DNA of 64,000 nt from Sanderia malayensis (taxonomy: Eukaryota > Cnidaria > Scyphozoa > Semaeostomeae > Pelagiidae). The translations under genes were made by a program, and so were the position numbers. How positions within the stretch are numbered: position 1 is the stretch's first letter; the number at the start of each line of letters is the position of its first letter. The DNA is taken from NCBI GenBank assembly GCA_013076295.1, contig RQOL01000658.1:4657836-4721835 (forward strand). Direction: 5' to 3'. Under the pieces are notes generated by a model. It was not told the DNA's origin. It ran no database searches and saw only the letters and a list, made by a program, of their open reading frames with translations. This document shows positions 11,401 to 22,394 of this stretch, in pieces.

Positions 11401-14400
11401 ATGTTCAAAAGAAAAAAGGGAAAGGTGAAGAGGTTAAGAGATTCAAAAACCAAAGTCTGTGAAAATAATACCACAACTGACATACGTAGAAAGAAATCGA
11501 AAAGGTCTTCTTCCAAGGCTGGTGCAAAATGTCACAAAAGATATTGCAAAGTCAAGGTAATTTAAGATTAAAATTCGCAACAAGCTAATTTAGATTAAAT
11601 ATATTGTTCGAAAACTTATGGTCTTCTTTTTTATTTCAGATCGATAACAGCAAAGCAAAATCCCAAGTGGGCCAAGAAAAAAGTGCTTTGTGTGAAGTGG
11701 ACCACGAAGAGGACATTAACGCAACTGAAGAAGAATCCAGTGGAAAAAATGATACCCAAACAAATTATGTCGATGGCAAGCAAAGTGAAGATGAAAGTAG
11801 TACTGAAAATGAAAGTGAATCGGACGATGAAGAAGACGCAGAAGGAGATGAAGACAAGTGTGAAGAAGAAAGGTCAGAGAAGAAAAAAGGAAAGTTTTCA
11901 ATTGTATGGAAAGGATTCAAATTTAAGAAAACGAAGAAAGGTGGCAAAGAAAATAATAAAAATGATGCAGAAAATAATGACAAAGAGGAAAGCGAATCAA
12001 GTGAAACAACAGTTAAAAAGGATAATAAATCATACGCGAAAAAGCTGAAAAAGAGAGCCAAGCAAGAAAAAAAGAAGAAGAAAAACGCAGAAAAGAAGAA
12101 AAGGAAGAAAGAAAACGCAAAGAAAAAAGCTGAATTAAAAAGAAAAAAGAAAAGGGTGATGATGAAAACAATAACTTGAAGAAAGAGAAAAAAGAAAAGA
12201 AGAAAGAAAAGGACAAGGAGAATAATAAAAAGATAAATAACAAGAAGGCCGACAAGAAGCAGAGGAAGCTAGAGAAGGAAAAGAAGAAGGCTGCTAAAGA
12301 AGAAAAAAGAAATTGCAAGCTGAGAATAAGGAACACAAGAAAGAAAAGAAGGACAAGAAAGAAAAGAAGGACAAGAAGAAGAAGGGAAAAGATAAGAAAA
12401 AGGAAACTGACAAAGTGAAAGAGATAGAAAAGAAAAATGCACAAAAAACAGAGCCAATACCAGGTCCGAGTAATGAAGGCCAAAATCATAATGAAGAAGA
12501 GCCCAAATATGTCTACGACCCTGTGAAAAATAGAGTTGTTAAAAGGAAGAAAAGCAAAAGAAGATTGTCGATTAAATTTAAAAATGTCATCAAGAAAAGT
12601 TCAGGAAAAGTTACGAATGCAGATGATAATGATGGAGAAGATCCAGTTAATGATGGTGAGAAGGAAGGTGGTGAAAAAAGTCAAACAAAGACTGAGGATA
12701 TAAATGAAATTATTGCCAGCAAAGAAGATGATTCAAAACAAGAATATCATGGAAACCTAAGAGACACTAATGATAAGGAAGATAACACAGGTAAAGAGTG
12801 TGAGATCAAAATGAAAGATGAGGATGACAAAAAGGAAAAATACAGCAATGAAACACGAATAAAAGAAAATGGACAAACAAATAAGAATGATAAAAAAGTT
12901 GAGGATACACTGGACAATGCTATTGAAAAAGAGGATCATTTAAAAAAGAAATGCTTTGAATATAATGTTCATGACCACGAAAATAGCTGTGATGAAGAAG
13001 ATAGTAAAGAAGAATATAAAGAAGCTGATGATAGTGACAACAAGGATGAATGTGATGAAGATGATGGCGAAAAAGAAAACAAATATGTTGATGATGCGAA
13101 GAATGATGTTGCAATTCAGATGGAAAATGATATGAAAAAAGAATGCTGTCAATACGATGAAAATAGTGATGATAGTGAAGATGAAGTCATCAATATAGAA
13201 GTGGAGAATAGAGTGAAGATTGTCAATCAGGAGGAAGATCAGGAGAATCAATGTCCTATAAAGGTAATTGTGAGTCACCTTGATAATTTTGAGAAAAAAG
13301 ATGGTTGAGCTGAAGATGACAATGAAAATGAAGATGATGGCCTTGGTGTAAATTATGGTGGGGGAGGCTACAGCACAAAGACAGCATAAAGAAACTGATG
13401 CTGTTGCGCGATCAAGAAGAAGAAAGATGGAAATTTATAATTCCTCGTTATCGTCATCTTCAGTGCCACCATCTTTGTTTTTCTTCTTATAATGTTAGAC
13501 CAGTCTCTCTGGCTTACTTGTTTTCATTCTTAAACTGCCACTCCCTTCCAAATTGAAAGTGTCCTTATTTGGCCTTTATATTTTAATTAGGTGAAAATGG
13601 CTGAAGATCAAGAACAATTGGCTGACGAGGAGGTGAGACTTGTCCAGGAAGAAGCAACCATGAACAAACAAGAACTAGAAATGACACAAATAGAAACAAA
13701 AATGCATGAAAAGGGAACAAGCCCAGCCAATGAAGAAGTCAAAAAGGCTCACGAAAAAGCCAAAATGGCACAACAAGAAGCGAAGTTAGCTCAAGAGCAA
13801 GCGACAATAACTCAAGAAAAAGAAATAGCGACTCACGAAAGCATAAAAATTGCCAAAGAAAAAGAAAACATTGCACATGAAGAAGCAAATTTGCTTCAGG
13901 AAGAGGCAACAACAGGTCAGGAGCAGATCAAATTGGCTCAGGAAGAGGCAACGACGACCCAAGAAAAAATGAACGTGGTCCAAGAAGAGATGAAAACCTT
14001 GGAAAATCTTGGACAGATCAAACAGTCGATACTGGCTCAGGAGCAGTTTGAGATGGCTCAAGAACAAGCAAGAAAGGCCATAGAGCAGGCTCAAAGGGCT
14101 GAAGAAGAAATTGAGACTTACAAGCGTAAGATTGAACTTCTCAATGCAGAATTGGCGCAGACGAGTGAAAATGATCTAGCATTGGTCGAAAAGGAAATAG
14201 AGTTGATGGAGTTGGAGAAAATTCTCGAGGAGCGAATGCAAGAAATAGAAATACTTCAAATGAGCTTTGGTGAAGTGAACAAAGAGGGCGTTCAACTTTG
14301 CAATAAAGAGTTAAGTTCCGTAGACAAGGTAGCTAAAACGCATTTGCAACAGATAGACGAAAACAACACTGAGATTGAAGGACAGAAGAAAGAAATTGAA

Positions 14401-15494
14401 AAACAAGTAAAACACATCAAAAGATGGCAAAGGGAGAATCAAGAAGAGGTTGTAAATGAAAAAATCTTAATGGAAAGGACTTCTAGTTTGGAAAGCAACC
14501 AGTAAGTTTCATAAGAATATACTAAACAATTCTAGAAATCAATCAACACTGTCTTATCAAGTCTGAAACGTAAAACAACAAACTCTTTCTATCAGACAAA
14601 ACGAGAAAATAATTTGTATTGAACCCATGGAGAGCGACAATAATGGTAGCATCAGCAACAAGACATCTTCTAGCAGCACGTAAGCATTTAAAAAAAGTTT
14701 AATGCAATAATATTCAACAAAGCCTATTGTAAAAACTTGCATTTGTAACCACGTCCAATTGTCTATTTAGGGAGCTTGTAGAGGACAATACTTTGGCAGA
14801 AAGGTTGGAAATGGAACCATTTAGCTACAGGTAATCATCTTAAAAAGGTTTCTTAGCTCAAATGCTTACTAAAAGAAATTATGATATGTCCCAAAATAAC
14901 AAGAGAAAGACGACTATTGATAGAAATGATAAATAATTTGATTTTATTAACAGGGAAAATGCAAAAGAAATTTGCCTGGAAACTGCTTCAGAAGCAGGAA
15001 AAAATGTTGATGATGACATGTAAGTTTCTAAGAAATGTTCTACTAAATAATTGAACGAATATCGAGGAAGATTTGACGAGGGCTTTATATAAGGTGACAT
15101 TTTTAGGTCAATAGAGTTTAATGACATGAAATATTTCAGGCGACAACTACCAATTGTTGAAAAAGAAGATGAAATTGAGTTCAACGAAGCAGAGGCATTA
15201 CAAGATCCAAAAGTCTTGTCTCTACTAGGAAGCGGTCGTGAATTGTTTGGAGGCAAACGTAAACAAAAAGAAAGCGAAATCATCAAAGAAATGAGAAAAG
15301 CACAGAAAAAAGAAAACAAAAAGATTCTTAAACAAGCAAGAGTCAACAACTTAAAGTCTTCTTTATCTAGGCCTGCTTCTTGCGAACGTAATTTCATGAT
15401 TTCACCAATGGAAAAAACCGTTGAATTAAAAGCACCCTTTTCACAGCATAAAGCTTTGCCCTCTATCCAGAACACGAAAAAGAATGAGGACTAG
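8478..15494 (+). pseudogene. Giant Lys/Glu-rich coiled-coil gene, frameshifted copy (block D)
   Basis: Same nine-exon layout as the intact copy at 49861-56885: 8478-8507, 8551-11125, 11240-11556, 11640-13263, 13591-14501, 14596-14679, 14771-14830, 14954-15019 and 15107-15494. Compared with that copy it lacks single bases at about 9051, 9413 and 11110 (exon 2) and at 12135 and 12306 (exon 4). Each breaks the frame, and all lie in A- or purine-rich runs. One further difference is an in-frame 3-base loss in exon 6 near 14637. Splice sites are unaffected. Either this copy is decaying, or the indels are uncorrected homopolymer errors in the assembly; the sequence alone cannot decide. Confidence 0.75.
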
Positions 15495-16050
15495 GGTCTT
15501 CGTATAGTATAGTTTGCAATATTTGCAAACATTTTCAAAAATATTGTAAATAAATTTTGATGGAGATATTTGTGTACATTAATTTCTCTATATCTCTATA
15601 TTGTTTGCATATTGTTTCAGCACTCTAAAAAATTTTTGGGAAATTCATAGAGTGACTAGAAATTGAATTAGAAACTTGATTGTAACCATTTTTTGTAAAT
15701 AAAATATATTGACTTTTATGACTTTCATTTGCTTCTTGTCTCTTTTAATATAAACTACCCAAAAAAACTGCAAAAAGGAGCAAGAAATACTCGCCTTGTA
15801 AAACATGAGCATAATGTCTACAACAATTCAAAAAAGTACAAATAAATAAATAAAGCTTAATGACTTGGTCAGCTTTGGATGAGTAACGACCGAGAACACC
15901 ATAAAGCAACTATACTCTTAGTAATGCCGCAATGATATAGCATACTACCTTAATACAAATTCATCCAATTCAAAAAAAACTTGCTATTTCCTCGTGACTC
16001 TCCAATAACTTACTCTCGAATTCTCTGCATAAAATTAAGATTTCACTCAC
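15495..16050. other. 3' flank of the coiled-coil gene
   Basis: No gene seen. Candidate polyadenylation signals AATAAA occur near 15548 and 15700, downstream of the TAG stop. Confidence 0.4.
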
Positions 16051-16565
16051 CTGGATAAACGCCTGATTTCAATTCATATGCCACACGATAATTTTTGTCA
16101 CAGTAATAGCATTCCCAATGTCGATATCAGCCAATGTAAGGTCATCACAAAGGAAAGGAAGGCATAGTTTCCCTGGGCTATATTTATTGTTGTATTCCAT
16201 TACAGAATATCTACAAAAAGGCAAGAGCTATAATTGTCGGGCTTCAAATCAAATGTTTGAGGGCCAAAGTAAATTTCTGTGTAAATGGGTAAAATGTCAA
16301 AAAAGTGGAAAACTACACAAAATAAAATTCAAAACAAGTAGCTACTCGATTTTTAAAGATTTTGCTTTATTCAAGAAATGAAAATTGAAATGCATACCTG
16401 AAAACAAGCAATTGAAATTCCATGATTAACAAATTAGATATGGTGTATTTCCGTTATGCATTCGATCCAAAAAACACGTGGAAAAAGAAGTTTCAATGCG
16501 ACAACGAGGCCTCTTGCTCTCTAAGTCAAGGTTTGGAGTCAGGGATTGGCAGCCATCTCAATAAA
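16051..16565 (-). pseudogene. AIMP2-derived pseudogene fragment (two decayed exons)
   Basis: Minus-strand exon-like piece 16051-16210 is bounded by TTTTTGTAG before it and CAG|GTGAGT after it. It encodes LCDDLTLADI...NAIT.TK, matching LACDDLTLADIVVWSAITMTK in exon 5 of the AIMP2 gene at 32103-32306, then meets an in-frame TGA. A second piece ends at 16398 with CAG|GTATGC and encodes FVNHGISIACFQ, matching LIDHWISVATLQ at the end of AIMP2 exon 4, with a stop just upstream. The order and the splice sites match the real gene. It is a decayed genomic duplicate and not a processed copy, because the intron positions are kept. The remaining exons were not found. Duplicated at 57442-57956. Confidence 0.7.
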
Positions 16566-17692
16566 ACGATAAGGCCATCGATAAAGGCTCTTGGTTTAAT
16601 ACTTACATATTTTTATTTATCTTTATTATTTATCCAAAAGCATTAAAATGTAAACATAGTAAGTGAAGCATGTCGAATAAGACAAATCAGCTTCTCCTTG
16701 GCTACAGTTGAAAATTTCTTCTGGCAATCTGGACAGACTTTCTTCAGATGTTATGATAAAGGGAATCTTTACGTAATATTTACCTTCACGCGTGACATAA
16801 AAAGCTACCAATTCAATCAACCGTTGTTTATCTGCGCCGTTATGAATAAACTCCTGCCAGTGCCAATTACCTCCCTTGTGATAAACTTTGATCAACACCT
16901 GTTACGTGAACCTTGGCTTCAAGTCCAGCTCTCTTTCTCCACACGAAGTTCGTTTCAAATATTTACCGTCAACAATCCGTTCATTACATAATGCTGCATT
17001 GCATGCCGTTATTCTCTTCCACAAGCACGACCAGTGAAGCCAGTTATCTTTCCATATAATAATGGCAACATTGCATAGTCACGGGAAGGGAGTGCTGGGG
17101 AATCATTTTGCGTGCAAACGTTTGCCAAAAAACGTACTGCTATCTTGTATTTTTGCGAGTCTCAATGTATTTTGTGAAGGATTGTAGAAAATTCCATCCC
17201 ACACCAGAAATTTGCCCGCATAATTCAAATCACAAACTTATGTGGGTTACAGGGCCACAGGAAACTTGATGTTTACACCCGAAAACGGAACATGTCCATT
17301 TTCACTTACGACTGAGGTTTATCTTGGCCAAACATATGTTTTTCAATCCTGGTTTGTTGGAAATCCTTCCAGAATTCATCGTATACTTTCAAGGGGCACA
17401 CTAGCAAAGATTTGCTTCCGAAGTCGGGTTGACTTTTTATTCACAACTTTGTAATATTTACATGATTGTTTTTGTTCATAACCAGTCTGTTCGGTTTTAG
17501 TTTCCTAATCAACATTCCAAACGTGTGCTTTCAGCATTATTTATTTATATTATTCTAATTTCATATGCTTTGCTGTTGTTTCAGTGGTTTCTTGTCATTG
17601 ATGTTATATGTTAATAATATGCACTCGCTACTAGAGCTCATGATAGGACAACATCAAATGTTGCCCAACAATGATGTTATACACGCATTTTT
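16566..17692. other. Non-genic stretch with possible transposon-protein relics
   Basis: A minus-strand open frame at 16626-16898 reads GNWHWQEFIHNGADKQRLIE, then a segment ending CSQGEADLS. This vaguely recalls the ...EEADTR... transposon-associated proteins common in invertebrate genomes. A second minus-strand patch near 17290-17440 reads KVYDEFWKDF. Both are short and lack an intact context. I see no functional gene. Confidence 0.3.
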
Positions 17693-17774
17693 GTGGCTAC
17701 TGCCTCGATGAAGAGGCGTAGCCACTATGCTATCGTCTTGAGTGAGTGAGTGAGTGAGTGAGTGAGTGAGTGAA
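17693..17774. repeat. Perfect hairpin followed by a (GAGT)n microsatellite
   Basis: GTGGCTACTGCCTC (17693) pairs with GAGGCGTAGCCAC (17713), with one mismatch. It is followed by about eight GAGT units (17740-17772). The D' copy (59080-59160) is one unit shorter. CAGTAGCCACA near 18898 is a further inverted copy of the hairpin arm, so 17693-18908 may be one inverted-repeat element. Confidence 0.55.
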
Positions 17775-18927
17775 AGAAATTCGTTAATCACGAGGATTCT
17801 CGGTTTTTTCATCGTTAACGATTCTCGGTAACTATTGGCAGTATTTGTTCATTGTAGATCATCGTGTATTCTAGTTTTATTTATTACTACCTATTCTAGT
17901 TTATTTTCCGATTATTGTTTGCTTTAAAGAATATAAAGCAAAAAGACATAATGATTTGATGGTTAATAGTCTTTATTTAGGTAATTGCTCGTTTTCATCG
18001 ACATTGCCAAGGAAAATCGTGTCTCTCGACAAAAGGCCGACAAAAGGCCGACTGGCCGAATCGTCAACGTCAAGTCAAATTTCCAAACGCTCACGGTGGA
18101 AGAATTCCTTTTCGAAGACGTGAAATCTCAATTAATTTTCTATTTGGTACCAGAAAATAACCAAGGTCAAAGCCGCAGCAGTCTTCGATTTTTTGTTTCT
18201 CTTGATTTTGTCAAGACTTTTTTCAAAAGATTTCATCGAAGTGGCCTAAGTTGTTATCAGCTTATCGTAATATGCGAAAAATTTCGCATCGAGCGAAAAA
18301 TTCGAAAATTCGTTTCAGGATGCTTAAATTTTATCAGAAATTCAGAATCACTATTTATTGGGGACTATTAATCCTGTGACTGGTAACAAATTTATATTTT
18401 CATGAAAATATGTGGTTTTTCGTAGTTAAAAGAAAATCGTTGAAATATCATCACGAAAGGGGCATTCCCCTCGTGGTTTCTGCAAAAAGCAAACAAGTGT
18501 GGAATAAAATATCTCCGAACGATGGGGACTCCCATCATTCTTTTCAAGTTTCCTTGCATTTTGGGCAGTCAGCTCCCCCCTTTGAATTTGCTGATTTCAT
18601 TGATTTTAACAGCATTTTGGGCAGTTTTGCTAGAAATTTTGAAAAATTTGACCCTTTTGCCTTTTATCAGAATTAGCAATTACCCAGTTGTTAAGTTGTA
18701 TGCTTTGATCAGAAATTTTTTTAAAACGTTTTAATCAAATTCACTTTTTATCTCATTTGTCATTCCTTTTTGTCAAATAGTTAGAGCCTTGATACCCCAT
18801 TTCTTTTTCAATGATGCCCCCATGTCCCCCCGACTATGCTCAACAATGTTCGGAAAGCACTATTCTGGTGTTAGTTTTGAGTGTTAGTTAGCTTGTGCAG
18901 TAGCCACATGCAGTCCTTGACTGCCTA
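17775..18927. other. Non-genic stretch in block D
   Basis: Open frames at 17985-18371 and 18410-18676 have no recognisable domain, no splice context and AT-rich composition. They are treated as chance frames. The stretch may be the interior of an inverted-repeat element (see the hairpin at 17693). Confidence 0.4.
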
Positions 18928-19327
18928 TTTTTTTTATAAGGAACCGTTTATAAGGAGCCTACATGTAGAAGGTCAAAAAACTTAAGGAACTTTTGCTACT
19001 AAAGGCCAAATCACTAAGGAACTTTTTAATTTTGAATATATTTATATTTCCGCACAATTTACAATTAGGAAGCCGGTTCCATTGATTTTCAATACTTTTA
19101 CATTATATGAAGCTTCTTCGTGTTTTTACCTGTTATCTTTTCACAAGTTTATAGCAAAACGTTGAATTTAAATGCTTTTCTTGCGTCTGTACTAATTATG
19201 TTCATTAAATGGGAACTTAATATTAAGGAACTATTAAAGACCTTTTAGAACTACAAAGTGGTCAAAAGAGGTCTCAAAATAAGGAACTTAAAGAACTAGG
19301 CCCGAGCTAGGTTCCTTATAAAAAAAG
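18928..19327. mobile_element. MITE-like element with terminal inverted repeats
   Basis: The left end TTTTTTATAAGGAACC (18929-18944) and the right end GGTTCCTTATAAAAAAA (19310-19326) are inverted repeats about 365 bp apart. The interior repeats AAGGAACTT several times. There is no coding capacity. A copy lies at 60315-60714 in block D'. Confidence 0.6.
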
Positions 19328-19647
19328 CGTGTAAGACGTAGTAAGTGACGAAAATCTATAAGAAATAGGTTTAAACCCTTATGGATTTTGGGTCATTCGT
19401 GAGTCAATTAGAAGTTGTTCCCTTTCTTAAAGACTCTAGCTTTTACAGATTTGTAAATAGTGGAATACGAGGTCAACGACATCGTGTGATGTCACATTCC
19501 CCGTTTTCTTACTATCCGTTCCCCGTTTCCTGATTTCCTTATAAATTATTGAGTTATGAAAATTGTGAGCGATGATGAAATTTGATTGATTGCACAATGG
19601 TGGTCTTGTATTTATTATATAAAACCAATACAAAAAAGTTAAATTAC
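19328..19647. other. End of block D, no gene seen
   Basis: AT-rich sequence shared with block D'. It ends AAATTACTTT, where the D and D' flanks diverge: into the retrotransposon here and into a secreted-protein gene at 61038. Confidence 0.4.
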
Positions 19648-20180
19648 TTTTAATTATTCACTCGTACCGCAGAGAATCGCAAGAACAAGCCATTGCGTTA
19701 TGCTTTGAATCATCATCATCATCATAATAATATTCATCACAATCATAATTTACAACATAGTCATCTTCATCATCATCATAATTTACAACATAATTGTTAG
19801 GTAAATTACGTAAATATATCAATGATGTTATACATAAATTAAAAACAGTTAATTACGATATTGTGGGCGGTGTAGGAAACGCATTTGCAAGGAACCAAGT
19901 GCGAGCGGAGGGGCAGGGACGCTGTCCCTGACTCGGAATTTACGGACGCTGTCCGTTTTGTTTTGACATATTTTGCGATGGGGTACGCGAGGCCCCTGGC
20001 TTTTTATAAGGTACGCGAGGCCTTGCCATTAATTTGTACGGGGTACGCGAGGCCCCGATTCGAAACCATAACGAGGTACGCGAGGCCCCGTTGAGCCTAA
20101 TACTTTACTGATTTGTATCAGTATAGGTTATTGATGTGCTATTCCGAGTTTTTGTGATATGAAGTGTTTGCACTTTTGCC
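19648..20180. repeat. Split direct repeat A, outer copy
   Basis: 533 bp, repeated at 20707-21239. It holds a CATCAT/CATAATTTACAAC simple repeat, then a GC-rich part in which GTACGCGAGGCC occurs four times (19983, 20011, 20043, 20076), mostly embedded in the palindrome-like GGGGTACGCGAGGCCCC. ACGCTGTCC also occurs twice just before these. Confidence 0.92.
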
Positions 20181-20300
20181 AGTTCCTGCAAAGTTTGGCG
20201 TCTCAGATGCATTGCGACTTTCAATTAATCAGGTGGTTCGTGAGAGGTAGCTCGTAGAACCTTGGATATGCCTCTATCGGTGGATAGGGAGGTGGGCGGG

Positions 20301-20706
20301 TAAATTTTTGTTTCCTTGATTTGCTTGGCAACTATGTATATGTTGCTTTGTTTGTAAATTGTTGCCCTTTGAGGGCTTTGCATTGTCTTATAAAGGGAGT
20401 ATTTTGCGTGGTGATTCGCTTAATTTGATTGGCTTGTCGCTGGTTAGCTTGCTGTGTTGGGAGCTCTGATTGGTTTATTGTGCTTGTCACTTTCATCAAG
20501 CTGAGATTAGATACAGGCAGCATCGCTATGCGTGATATTTTCGATTGGTGCCAGATTAAAATACCTTGCCTGTGTCAAGTAATCAACGCACCCTTGGTGC
20601 GGCCCTGTTAATTTTGGTTGTTGATTAGCATCAAAAAAGAGTCACGCAATATGAGAAATCCGTGCCTAATTAACTAAAGTTAATAAATTTCATGTATTAA
20701 CTAACA
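20301..20706. repeat. Split direct repeat B, internal copy
   Basis: 406 bp from TAAATTTTTGTTTCC to ATTAACTAACA, repeated at 25065-25470. It joins the internal A copy with no gap at 20706/20707. That junction should match the B-A junction of a circular DNA intermediate. Confidence 0.92.
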
Positions 20707-21239
20707 TTTAATTATTCACTCGTACCGCAGAGAATCGCAAGAACAAGCCATTGCGTTATGCTTTGAATCATCATCATCATCATAATAATATTCATCACAA
20801 TCATAATTTACAACATAGTCATCTTCATCATCATCATAATTTACAACATAATTGTTAGGTAAATTACGTAAATATATCAATGATGTTATACATAAATTAA
20901 AAACAGTTAATTACGATATTGTGGGCGGTGTAGGAAACGCATTTGCAAGGAACCAAGTGCGAGCGGAGGGGCAGGGACGCTGTCCCTGACTCGGAATTTA
21001 CGGACGCTGTCCGTTTTGTTTTGACATATTTTGCGATGGGGTACGCGAGGCCCCTGGCTTTTTATAAGGTACGCGAGGCCTTGCCATTAATTTGTACGGG
21101 GTACGCGAGGCCCCGATTCGAAACCATAACGAGGTACGCGAGGCCCCGTTGAGCCTAATACTTTACTGATTTGTATCAGTATAGGTTATTGATGTGCTAT
21201 TCCGAGTTTTTGTGATATGAAGTGTTTGCACTTTTGCCC
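20707..21239. repeat. Split direct repeat A, internal copy
   Basis: 533-bp repeat of 19648-20180, ending CACTTTTGCC. The following 144 bp lead to the stop codon of the recombinase ORF and include a T-run (A-run in sense) near 21278. Confidence 0.92.
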
Positions 21240-21383
21240 ACAAATTGCGTCCAGCGATTGCCCATAAAAACGAGTTTTTTTTTTTTTGATAGCATTATGA
21301 ATAGTGTCGCAAATTGTTTGTCGTATGCGTGTTAATGTAAGCAACGTAGAATGCTAATTGAAATATATAAGAGAAACTATAAT

Positions 21384-22394
21384 TCAGGAACCAGTAAGTT
21401 GTTTGGACGCAGCGTGTAGCTGCAAAATCGGAAGCTCGATGTAACGCTTGAAGCAGTCTGATGACCACCTACCCAGAGTCTGGATAAGCCAGTGGGGCAT
21501 GTTGGCCGCAGCGGCAGCCGTCGCAGCCCCCCGTCTGAAGCTGTGACTAGCAAACTCGTCAGGGGGTAGGCCCAGCTGCTTTAAAAGGGACCTAAGTTCA
21601 GCTGTAAATCGGTTTCGAGTTAGGGGTTGCCCGGACCTGAAAATGAAAAGTGGGCCGCCAGGGGGTGGGGAGCGGGACAAGAGGTATGCTTGAAGCGAGC
21701 GCACAGCACAGACAGTGGAGTTGGTTAGTCCTATATGGATGTACAATCCTTTTTTAAACGGGTCTGTTTTAGACCGTTTTACAAACAGTGAAAGACTCTG
21801 GGCGGTGTGCAAGTCCGGATAAAACGAAACATCGGAAACAGAAAGATGCACGTCGGGATTAAAGTCTCTGTCGCACGTGAATTCACTAATTCTAAGAAAC
21901 CCTAGGAATGCTGTGCAAAATGAGGCCCATATCATTTTGTTATCAAAATCACGTGCAGTGTCCGGCTGAAGCAGCCTGTAAAATCTTTGGAGATGTGAAA
22001 GTGATATGGGTCTGCGAATGCGTGTGTGAGATCCCTTGAAACGTTTTATGCCTCGAAGAATATATTGAAGTTGACAGAAGTCTTTCAAATTACAAGTAAA
22101 ACCGTGTTGTAAATGGAAGTCTCTCACTGCCGCCAGATACATAGTTATTGTGTCATGTGAGACGGTTTGGGCCATGTGAGTAGCAAAATAACATAAAGTG
22201 ATTTCGTCGGCGGGCAGAATACCTTGAAATTCGTGAACTTTGAATGCGTAGCAAAAATTAAGAAACTGTTTGACCCCCGAGCGGTATGAGTCTTGTGTGT
22301 TTTTGGCGAGTGAACAATCTTGAAAAAGGTGTAGCAAAGGCGTTAGAGGTGCGAAATTTCCTCCGGCAGCTGTTGAGGCAGGGGGTCTGCCCAT
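21384..22394 (-). CDS. Tyrosine recombinase of the retrotransposon
   Basis: 336 residues from an ATG at 22394. This is a DNA breakage-joining enzyme of the phage-integrase-like fold, which in this order of elements integrates a circular cDNA intermediate. The N-terminal SAM-like core-binding part (TQDSYRSGVKQFLNFC, TITMYLAAVRDFH) precedes the catalytic domain. There GFLRISEF supplies the first Arg, ASHSFRRGAA the His-x-x-Arg, TLGRWSSD the second His/Trp position (Trp here) and FKRYIE the nucleophilic Tyr. The tetrad is therefore complete and the protein should be active. It overlaps the end of the RT/RNase H frame by 52 bp. Confidence 0.93.
   Translation of the reverse strand: MGRPPASTAAGGNFAPLTPLLHLFQDCSLAKNTQDSYRSGVKQFLNFCYAFKVHEFQGILPADEITLCYFATHMAQTVSHDTITMYLAAVRDFHLQHGFTCNLKDFCQLQYILRGIKRFKGSHTRIRRPISLSHLQRFYRLLQPDTARDFDNKMIWASFCTAFLGFLRISEFTCDRDFNPDVHLSVSDVSFYPDLHTAQSLSLFVKRSKTDPFKKGLYIHIGLTNSTVCAVRSLQAYLLSRSPPPGGPLFIFRSGQPLTRNRFTAELRSLLKQLGLPPDEFASHSFRRGAATAAAAANMPHWLIQTLGRWSSDCFKRYIELPILQLHAASKQLTGS

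Larger units (their letters stand above)
3863..19650 (+). repeat. Segmental duplication block D (left copy)
   Basis: Matches 45246-61037 in direct orientation, with an offset drifting only between 41383 and 41391. Differences noticed by eye are a handful of substitutions (for example 4455, 9602, 17864, 18834) and small indels. The left edge lies inside a SINE-array unit, at GAAGGAGTGAAATTG. The right edge is at the end of the tyrosine-recombinase retrotransposon. The block holds a LINE fragment, COQ7, the giant coiled-coil gene, an AIMP2 relic and small inverted-repeat elements. It could be a recent duplication or an assembly artefact (uncollapsed haplotype). Confidence 0.95.

Noticed and set aside
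11716..13278. Long minus-strand Phe/Ser/Leu-rich open frames
   Set aside because: They are reverse-complement shadows of the Lys/Glu-rich coding exon of the coiled-coil gene.
17985..18676. Open frames of 128 and 88 codons
   Set aside because: No domain, no splice or start context, and no independent evidence, since the D' copy is a recent duplicate.
19690..19800. CRISPR-like or satellite array from the CATCAT/ATTTACAAC repeats
   Set aside because: It is a short simple repeat within a retrotransposon terminal repeat in a eukaryotic genome; there are no regular repeat-spacer units.
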